A DNA stretch of 32,278 bases from Methanosarcinaceae archaeon (GTDB taxonomy: Archaea > Halobacteriota > Methanosarcinia > Methanosarcinales > Methanosarcinaceae), in the NCBI GenBank assembly GCA_016932675.1, contig JAFGCK010000061.1, forward strand, positions 1 to 32,278, given 5' to 3'. A program made the translations under genes and the position numbers. The first letter of the stretch is position 1. Each line of letters opens with the position of its first letter. The notes below the pieces were generated by a model. That model saw nothing but the letters and a program-made list of their open reading frames with translations, had not been told where the DNA came from and did not search any database. Below, piece by piece: positions 26,710-32,278 of the stretch.

Positions 26710-27405
26710 TTGCATATATTTGAAGGTTTTCTGCCCTCCCCATGGTGGCAGATATGGTTTGTGATCTCTATTCCTGTTATAATGTATGGTATGTACCAGC
26801 TGAACAGACTGGTTAGCAAGAAACGTGAAATAGTGCCTCTGCTTGCTGTTGCAGGTGCATTTATATTTGTACTTTCATCACTGAAACTTCCTTCTGTTAC
26901 CGGGAGTTCCTCACACCCCACAGGTACCGGAATGGCAGCGATCCTCTTTGGACCTGCGATCACTTCTGTTCTCAGTGTCATTGTACTGCTTTACCAGGCC
27001 CTGTTCCTGGCACATGGGGGCCTGACAACACTGGGTGCAAACGTTGCATCAATGGGTATCATCGGTCCATTCGTTGCATTCATATTCTACAAAGCAGCAT
27101 CAAAAGCAGGCATGAATTTCTACCTGAACGTGTTCCTTGCAACAGCCATAGCTGACTGGGTAACATATGTTGTAACTTCTTTACAGCTTGCTCTGGCTTT
27201 CCCTGCACCCGAGGGAGGCGTTATGGCTTCGTTTGTAGCATTTGGGACTGTGTTTGCGACAACCCAGGTACCCCTTGCTATGATGGAAGGAGCACTCACC
27301 GCACTGATCATGAAATATGTGGTACAGATCAAGAGCGATGTGCTTGTTGACCTGAACGTGCTCACAAGCTCTGCTGTCACAAAACTCAAGGAGACCATGC
27401 AATGA
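26710..27405 (+). CDS. cbiM: Cobalt ECF transporter substrate-binding protein CbiM
   Basis: CbiM is the membrane S component that captures Co(II) for the CbiMNQO importer. Starting at TTG 26710 the product is 231 residues with N-terminus MHIFEGFLPSPWW, about six or seven hydrophobic segments and a conserved SSSHPTGTG loop (His69). The TTG is chosen because AGGTGAT lies four bases before it. The family also needs a free Met1-His2 N-terminus to hold the metal; the longer frame from ATG 26677 would bury it. It opens the cbiMNQO run; cbiN overlaps its stop by ATGA. Confidence 0.93.
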   Translation: MHIFEGFLPSPWWQIWFVISIPVIMYGMYQLNRLVSKKREIVPLLAVAGAFIFVLSSLKLPSVTGSSSHPTGTGMAAILFGPAITSVLSVIVLLYQALFLAHGGLTTLGANVASMGIIGPFVAFIFYKAASKAGMNFYLNVFLATAIADWVTYVVTSLQLALAFPAPEGGVMASFVAFGTVFATTQVPLAMMEGALTALIMKYVVQIKSDVLVDLNVLTSSAVTKLKETMQ

Positions 27406-27686
27406 AACTCGAATACCTTGTCGGGATAGTTGTATTGATTTTTGCGGCCCAGTTCTTCTATGGGCTGGCCGCAAATCCGGGTTCTGAATTCGGTGGGGCG
27501 GACGGTGCAGCAGAAGATGTGATCGCGGAGTTGGATCCGGATTACGAACCGTGGTTTGGAGGCATCGGCTTTGAACCACCTGGTGGCGAGACCGAAAGTC
27601 TGCTCTTTGCCCTCCAGGCGGCATTCGGTGCCGTTATAATCGGATATGTCATTGGATATTATAAGGGAAAAGGTGAGAGTAACTGA
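27402..27686 (+). CDS. cbiN: Cobalt transport protein CbiN
   Basis: The 94-residue protein has two transmembrane helices (about 5-24 and 66-85) around an acidic extracytoplasmic loop with Pro/Gly and FGGIGFEPP. That is the standard CbiN build; CbiN loads metal into CbiM. Its ATG overlaps the cbiM TGA, so the two are translationally coupled. Confidence 0.9.
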   Translation: MKLEYLVGIVVLIFAAQFFYGLAANPGSEFGGADGAAEDVIAELDPDYEPWFGGIGFEPPGGETESLLFALQAAFGAVIIGYVIGYYKGKGESN

Positions 27687-27970
27687 ACAAAACTGCGCCT
27701 CTGAGAGAAAGGCATGATCCACTTTATATTTTATTTGTCCTATTTCGGTTTTTGCTGTAATCGATTTATCGTGATAAGGAACGAAGACCGATCGGGGATG
27801 TATTTCAAGGCAGATCCATCCTGTCTTGACTTTTTTCAACGGGCAAAGTTCTGATTGATAGCGATTGTCTACGAAATGCTTATCTATGAAGCACCATATC
27901 TAATCTTCCTGCTGATGTAGACCAAAACAACTAAAATCAATTTTACTTTAATCTAAAACTGGTTTGGAAC
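27687..27970 (+). promoter_or_regulatory. Gap between cbiN and cbiQ, possible internal promoter
   Basis: These 284 nt contain no gene-like frame on the plus strand. TTTATATTTTATT (27721-27733) is a TATA candidate, so cbiQO may have its own start in addition to read-through from cbiM. The minus-strand frame here runs on inside cbiM/cbiN and is a shadow. Confidence 0.35.
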
Positions 27971-28753
27971 ATGACACATATCCTTGATGATTATGCCGTA
28001 TTGAGTCCACTCAGGTACAAGAATAACTGGCTCAAGCTGGCCATTGTTACCTTTGGCATCCTTACTGGCGTTTCGTCCAGCTCGCCCTGTGTTCCGTTTG
28101 TCATAGCCTTATGCATGGGTTTTGCAACTGTCCGTTTCGGAAAGATCTCTGCAGGGTTCTATCTGAGGCTGTTGGCTGCACCTGCCGGTTTTGTTTTAGT
28201 GAGTGCTGTGATCATAGCATTCTTCTTCGGAGAAGGTGCTAAATTATTTTCCTTAGGTGTCTGGGGCCTTACTCTGGGGGTGAGCGAAGCGGGCCTGAAT
28301 ATGGCCCTGCTGGTGCTCGCAAGGACCCTGGGAGGCATGTCCTGCCTCTTCTTCCTCTCTTTAACCACCCCCATGATAGAACTGTTCTCGGTACTCAAGG
28401 CTACAGGATTCCCTGACTCCTTTATTGAGATCGCGATGATGATGTACCGCTACATCTTTGTTTTCCTGGAAGTGGCAATGGGAGTGAAGTACGCACAGAC
28501 GGTCAGGCTGGGGTACAGGGATTTCAGGACATCCTTCAGGTCCATGGTTATGCTTGGAAGCAACCTTTTCATAAGGTCATGGGAACAGGGAGAAAAACTC
28601 TATGTGTCGATGAACGCAAGGTGTTATGACGGAAAGCTGATACTGCTTGACGAAAAAAGGCCTGTTAAATTACCGGAGGTCGTGCTGACCATAGCTTACT
28701 TTGCACTGGTCGTCACGGTATACTACTTTAGCAGGGGCATGTTCATAGTTTGA
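27971..28753 (+). CDS. cbiQ: ECF transporter transmembrane (T) component CbiQ
   Basis: The 260-residue membrane protein has five or six hydrophobic segments and the coupling motif MNARCYDG (about 215-222), the counterpart of the Ala-Arg-Gly helix that docks on the ATPase. It transmits ATP-driven movement from CbiO to CbiM. A Cys replaces the more usual Gly in the ARG triplet. cbiO follows after nine bases. Confidence 0.92.
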   Translation: MTHILDDYAVLSPLRYKNNWLKLAIVTFGILTGVSSSSPCVPFVIALCMGFATVRFGKISAGFYLRLLAAPAGFVLVSAVIIAFFFGEGAKLFSLGVWGLTLGVSEAGLNMALLVLARTLGGMSCLFFLSLTTPMIELFSVLKATGFPDSFIEIAMMMYRYIFVFLEVAMGVKYAQTVRLGYRDFRTSFRSMVMLGSNLFIRSWEQGEKLYVSMNARCYDGKLILLDEKRPVKLPEVVLTIAYFALVVTVYYFSRGMFIV

Positions 28754-28762
28754 GGTGAAAAT

Positions 28763-30115
28763 ATGGCGATACTGGAAACAAAGGATCTTGCTTTTTCCTA
28801 CCCTGATGGCACGCTTGCCCTGGATGATATCAATGTCAGAATAGAACAGGGGAAAAAAATAGCATTCGTCGGCCGCAACGGATCAGGTAAGTCCACACTG
28901 TTCCTGGCAATGAACGGTACCCATCGGCCAAAAAAAGGCGAGATACGTTTCCATGGCAAACCCATGAAATACGATTCAAAGTCCCTCAGGGAGATCCGGA
29001 AGAACATCGGCATCGTTTTCCAGAACTCCGATGACCAGATATTCGCTCCTACGATCTATCAGGATGTAGCTTTCGGACCTGTCAATCTGGGCTATCCAAA
29101 GGAGAAAGTGGAGGAGATCGTTCACAGAACCCTTGAATACGTTGGCCTGACGCACCTTAGGGACAAACCTCCCCACCACCTGAGTGGTGGACAGAAAAAG
29201 AGGGTTGCCATTGCAGGCATTATTGCCATGGATCCCGAGATAATCATTCTTGACGAGCCTCTTGCAAACCTGGACCCCGTCGGGGCAGATGAAGTGATGG
29301 ACCTGCTCAACGAACTGAACTATTTCGGAAAGACCATAATCATATCGACCCATGATGTGGATCTGGCCTACAGCTGGGCCGATTATATCTTTTTGATGAA
29401 CGAACGCAGGGTGATCAGTGAAGGTATGCCGGATGAGATCTTCATGCAGGATGAGAACCTGAAAGCTGCCTCCCTTAAAAGACCTGTGACCCTTGAGATG
29501 TATGAGGAGATCAAAAGACGTGGAATGGCAAGGTACCAATGCTGCCCCAGGAATATCCCCGACCTCGTTCATGCACTGCGTTCTCAGCACCTGCTCTGGG
29601 TGGATGTACCGCCGGAAGTGAAGGAAGGGGACTACGTCAACCTTGGAATACTCTATGGGGAATATGCCCAGAACTCTGCCTACGAGGCTGCAAACTGTAA
29701 GGTCCTGCACATACATGATGATGGACTTGCAATCGTAGAAATGGACAGGAAGGCCTTCCGGGCAGGTTCCATCGGCATATATGACACGGCCAGGCATTCC
29801 AGAGAAGAGCTTTTACAGGTCATGGAACGTGACGGGATCGAGTGTGTGGGCGCCATGGGCAAGAGGAGCAAGCTCCTGGCAGAAAGGGATGAGATACATC
29901 TTGATGTGACCGCCGGAGTCGTCGACCGCTCCATACTCAATGCACTTTCAGGCCAGAGGTGTCTTATTCTGACAAACGGGGGGATGGTGTACCATGCGCT
30001 GGAAAGGATCAGGAACTATATGGATAACAGCGGGTTGAACATTCCAGTAAATATCCTTAATCCGGGATCAGAAGAGGTTGTGAAGCAGGAAACTGCCAGA
30101 AGTATGGAGACGTGA
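28763..30115 (+). CDS. cbiO: Cobalt ECF ATPase CbiO with extra C-terminal domain
   Basis: Residues 1-250 form a normal ECF ABC ATPase: Walker [10 protein letters not shown] (37-45), Q-loop Q87, signature LSGGQ (140-144), Walker B IIILDEP (160-166) and switch H197. A CbiO normally ends near residue 280, but this protein continues to 450. The extension (about 255-450) begins with [16 protein letters not shown], then a beta-rich segment, then an alpha/beta part with [31 protein letters not shown] and [15 protein letters not shown] do not recognise the extension; it may be a regulatory or metal-responsive domain. It is the last gene of the operon and faces the wHTH regulator gene 42 nt away. Confidence 0.92.
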   Translation: MAILETKDLAFSYPDGTLALDDINVRIEQGKKIAFVGRNGSGKSTLFLAMNGTHRPKKGEIRFHGKPMKYDSKSLREIRKNIGIVFQNSDDQIFAPTIYQDVAFGPVNLGYPKEKVEEIVHRTLEYVGLTHLRDKPPHHLSGGQKKRVAIAGIIAMDPEIIILDEPLANLDPVGADEVMDLLNELNYFGKTIIISTHDVDLAYSWADYIFLMNERRVISEGMPDEIFMQDENLKAASLKRPVTLEMYEEIKRRGMARYQCCPRNIPDLVHALRSQHLLWVDVPPEVKEGDYVNLGILYGEYAQNSAYEAANCKVLHIHDDGLAIVEMDRKAFRAGSIGIYDTARHSREELLQVMERDGIECVGAMGKRSKLLAERDEIHLDVTAGVVDRSILNALSGQRCLILTNGGMVYHALERIRNYMDNSGLNIPVNILNPGSEEVVKQETARSMET

Positions 30116-30157
30116 GGTCAGGACCCCTTTCTGATCGGTATTAAGGATGTGATGATA

Positions 30158-30733
30158 TTATTCATACACTTCTATGTTCAGGCGCAGTTTTGCAATAGGC
30201 TCGAGTTTTTTCCAGACCACCGTTGCATCTTCCCTGAAGGTACATTTTTGAACTGCCTGGTTACAGAGCTCTCCGTTCAGTTCATAGATATAATAACCCT
30301 CATCCCCGTTTGTTGCTATTACATGTTCTTTTCCATTCCTTTTTCTGGTTTCGATGATAGCTACACCTTTCAGGATATCAAGCAGATTGCTTCCTTTTTT
30401 TACTTTCACGTTTTTGACCGGTGCCAGGATGTCAAGTGAGCTGGCAACATCTTTATTGCTGATCCCCAGGACATGTGTTTTCCCGTAGATGCGTCTTTCA
30501 ATGATGTTCGCATTCTCAAGGATACTTACATGTTTTGATGCTACCGGAACCGACAGGTTCTGCTCGCGGGCCAGTTCCGAGATATATTTCTCATTCTCAT
30601 AGAGGCTCTGGATCATCCTCAGGCGGGTTTTGCTGTCCAGTGCATAGAATAAGTCCAAGAATCGTGAAATTTCAGCCTCCGACCCATCTTTGTTATCTTT
30701 TGAGCTCATGTAAATATCAAAAGCATATATCAT
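30158..30733 (-). CDS. ArsR-like wHTH regulator with DUF4430-like domain
   Basis: Residues 28-95 form an ArsR-type winged helix (LDSKTRLRMIQSL, ISELAREQNLSVPVASKHVSIL, then the beta wing). Residues 107-178 match the DUF4430 pattern, the domain that forms the C-terminal half of vertebrate transcobalamin: a LLDILK helix, GYYIYELNG, and then exactly 20 residues to a Trp in VVWKK. The order and spacing fit well, although identity is low. The ArsR half has no obvious metal-binding CxC. Gene position, convergent and 42 nt from cbiO, suggests control of cobalt or corrinoid genes. ATG 30733 is used; ATG 30709 is an alternative. DNA target and ligand are inferred. Confidence 0.82.
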   Translation of the reverse strand: MIYAFDIYMSSKDNKDGSEAEISRFLDLFYALDSKTRLRMIQSLYENEKYISELAREQNLSVPVASKHVSILENANIIERRIYGKTHVLGISNKDVASSLDILAPVKNVKVKKGSNLLDILKGVAIIETRKRNGKEHVIATNGDEGYYIYELNGELCNQAVQKCTFREDATVVWKKLEPIAKLRLNIEVYE

Positions 30734-31121
30734 GTATAAAAATGTTCCTTAGACCCGTTGATATAATTCTTACAAGCATATCCATAAATAATAAAATTGT
30801 AGAGTGGCTGGACTTTATAACGTAATTAAAACAAAAAATGTCACCATGATCTTACAGAAAGGTGCATGGAATGATCCAAGTATTTTCGGCTAACAGGAGA
30901 GCTGACATCCAAAGCGGCGAAGTACACACAAAAATAGACATGGATGCAGGTACTTGAGACTATAAATGCTCACATAAAAGAAGGTTTGCAGATCTGAGGA
31001 ACACCAGTCAATTGACCGTTGCCCGACAAGCATATTGCCAATTATTGCTGGAATCGGTCATCAGCAGAATACTGAAGACCTTTACATAAGCGAATTTCAA
31101 AGTTCCGGACACAGAGTGCCC
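30734..31121. other. Non-coding region upstream of the regulator
   Basis: No convincing gene is seen. The regulator promoter should lie at 30740-30800 on the minus strand, where TTATATC and a GTTGAT half-site of the cbiM palindrome (30763-30768 on the plus strand) are found. A 28-codon plus-strand frame at 30871-30957 has GGTG before its ATG but no other support. Confidence 0.45.
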
Positions 31122-31126
31122 ATTGA

Positions 31127-31153
31127 GAAAAAAAGACCCTGTCACCAGACAGG
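31127..31153 (-). terminator. Intrinsic terminator of the 64-residue protein gene
   Basis: On the minus strand CCTGTC-TGGT-GACAGG (31138-31153) is a perfect 6-bp stem with a 4-nt loop, followed two bases later by seven T (31128-31134). It begins 26 nt past the stop codon. The shape is that of a bacterial factor-independent terminator. Confidence 0.7.
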
Positions 31154-31179
31154 ACCCCAAAATCAAAGGAACTGGGACT

Positions 31180-31374
31180 TCAGGCTTTAACAGCAACCAG
31201 CGAAAGACCAAGTTTGCCTTCCACTTCTTCGATCTGCTTCAGTTCATCAGCTGACAGCTGTGCATTCTTGATGTCCTGTCCTGAAAAGGCCAGAAGCGTG
31301 ACATCCAGCTTTTTCTCAAGTTCCTCAATGGCCTTTACTGTTGATTCGTCAAGTTTTGAATAGCTCCATAACAT
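31180..31374 (-). CDS. Small two-repeat protein of unknown function
   Basis: The 64-residue acidic protein has two similar halves: residues 12-31 (TVKAIEELEKKLDVTLLAFS) and about 44-63 (ELKQIEEVEGKLGLSLVAVK). Each consists of a helix followed by a short beta strand, with roughly half of the positions identical. The clear helical periodicity and the balanced codon use argue that it is real. GGAG nine bases before the ATG, a palindrome over the promoter and an intrinsic terminator after it make a self-contained transcription unit. I do not recognise a named family; a compact beta-alpha dimer that binds a ligand or protein is possible. Confidence 0.72.
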   Translation of the reverse strand: MLWSYSKLDESTVKAIEELEKKLDVTLLAFSGQDIKNAQLSADELKQIEEVEGKLGLSLVAVKA

Positions 31375-31392
31375 ATATTAGTTCTCCATCTA

Positions 31393-31413
31393 ATGTTAGC
31401 TTAAAGCTAACAT
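31393..31413. promoter_or_regulatory. 21-bp palindrome before the 64-residue gene
   Basis: ATGTTAGCTT (31393-31402) and AAGCTAACAT (31404-31413) are perfect inverted repeats around one A. The site ends 19 nt before the ATG, and a TATA-like TTTTAATATC (31433-31442) lies about 25-30 nt further upstream, so it probably covers the transcription start as an operator. Confidence 0.55.
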
Positions 31414-32278
31414 GGCCCTAGAAAGACCTGGTGATATTAAAAGATTACTTTCGCTATGCTTAAAAAGTAGTTGCTATTAATTGAAATAGTCATGTTTATC
31501 TTCATTTTCAATGCCGCATCTGAGGATTTCAGGTAATGTGATTTACTTTTTTTTATAACAAATAGGATGATATTTCCGACGGTAGTCTGAAGAGAACACA
31601 GCAAAACAATTGATTTACAATCATCGTATTTACCATCCCATTTTAAGCATGAACAGTATCTTATAATGCAGCACTGCACATTTTTACACTGCAGAGGACT
31701 TCCTAACACCGGACATGTATTCTGGATGATGCCAGATGCACCGGAAATATACCGGAGGTTCAAAAAACATCTCTGTTAGTGGAAAAATACTTATAGTCCT
31801 GAATACTAATACGTGTAAACATACATTGGATATTTTCCTTTATGCAAATCCAGAATTGCAGGACGCACATGTCCACAAGCCTGAAAAGCACCATGGACAT
31901 ACATGAGCCGTGGACGATACATCACTCATGAGACAAACATAGCAGCCGGTTCAAGCCTTTCCTTAAATGAGAGTACCGTCTGGCCTTTGATAAAGGAAAG
32001 GTTTGAAGCGCACGTAATCAGCCAGCCATCATAGCTCTTTTTGTTATGCTGTTTTAGTGTTATTATTATATTAATAAATAACACATTATACATATTATTC
32101 TGGAAAATACCTGGAACATGACGATTTGTATAACATTTTAACACAAGAACCGATCCGGATAAATATTCCACCTACAGAGAAGCTTTTTGATCTTTAAAGT
32201 TGATTGTAATACGTAAATCCGGATATTTCATGACTTTTGGATTTCGAATGAAGAACTACCACTTCTATCCAGTAATAC
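31414..32278. other. Gene-free region with strong inverted repeats
   Basis: No frame in this stretch looks coding; two minus-strand frames (31437-31763 and 31926-32171) are low-quality. It contains ATGTCCA/TGGACAT (31869-31875 and 31894-31900) and a 15-bp stem (31950-31964 with 31993-32007). TTATAG near 31791-31796 and CTTTTTG near 32037-32043 could be promoter and end of a plus-strand RNA. Confidence 0.4.
31950..32007 (+). ncRNA. Candidate structured RNA hairpin
   Basis: TTCAAGCCTTTCCTT (31950-31964) pairs with AAGGAAAGGTTTGAA (31993-32007) through 15 bp with a single G-U pair and a 28-nt loop. The G-U is stable only if the plus strand is the RNA (it becomes A-C on the other), so plus is preferred. 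A smaller hairpin lies just upstream at 31869-31900. Function is unknown. Confidence 0.35.

Noticed and set aside
27120-27839. 239-codon minus-strand frame over cbiM/cbiN
   Set aside because: It is antisense to well-supported cbiM and cbiN and shows no domain; a shadow frame.
30871-30957. 28-codon plus-strand frame with a GGTG site
   Set aside because: Too short and without any protein-family feature; the weak ribosome site alone is not enough.
31437-32171. Minus-strand frames of 108 and 81 codons near the window end
   Set aside because: Composition is not protein-like, there are no ribosome sites, and they run across the inverted repeats.

Overview
The window looks like a chromosome segment of a methanogenic archaeon of the Methanosarcinales, probably Methanosarcinaceae. 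The evidence is archaeal information-processing genes (RpoL, exosome Csl4, Dph2), Sep-tRNA:Cys-tRNA synthase, the coenzyme F420 gene cofD, archaeal CbiD/CbiE and CbiMNQO, a PEF-CTERM surface protein, and bacterial-type MutS and MutL, which many members of this order carry. The genus cannot be fixed from the sequence alone. Gene starts often show GGTGA-type Shine-Dalgarno sites, and a few genes look leaderless.

Layout. 1-6140 (mostly minus strand): a tiny zinc-ribbon gene, a PEF-CTERM surface protein, an MscS channel, a DUF3795 Cys-rich protein, two four-CBS proteins in tandem and a YkgJ-type Cys-cluster protein. 6478-11381 (minus): tRNA-Gly(CCC), pscS, then csl4-rpoL and hpt-dph2-METTL5-like, two tight housekeeping operons for transcription, RNA turnover, purine salvage and modification of the translation apparatus. 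11382-16683: an intergenic region with a GC-rich hairpin, an AAA/DUF4143 ATPase of accessory character, an overlooked small membrane protein (plus strand), a ChlI/ChlD-like chelatase ATPase pair and a small membrane protein. 16847-18718: a SUMF1-domain lipid-anchored or membrane-anchored protein and cofD.

18888-24813 (plus): mutS and mutL, separated by a drug-efflux MFS gene on the opposite strand. 24855-30115 (plus): a cobamide block, cbiD-cbiE (anaerobic corrin-ring methylation) followed by cbiM-cbiN-cbiQ-cbiO (ECF-type cobalt uptake). Methanogenesis from methyl compounds depends on large amounts of corrinoid, so uptake and ring synthesis side by side make sense. A winged-helix regulator follows immediately in convergent orientation (30158-30733). 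Its C-terminal half matches the DUF4430/transcobalamin-C-terminal pattern. A perfect 20-bp palindrome lies at the start of the cbiM transcription unit. Together these suggest an undescribed corrinoid- or cobalt-responsive control circuit, the most interesting hypothesis in the window.

30734-32278: mostly non-coding. It holds one small conserved-looking 64-residue protein made of two similar halves, with a 21-bp palindrome over its likely transcription start and a textbook intrinsic terminator after its stop. The last 900 bases contain no convincing gene but do contain long inverted repeats that could be a structured RNA.
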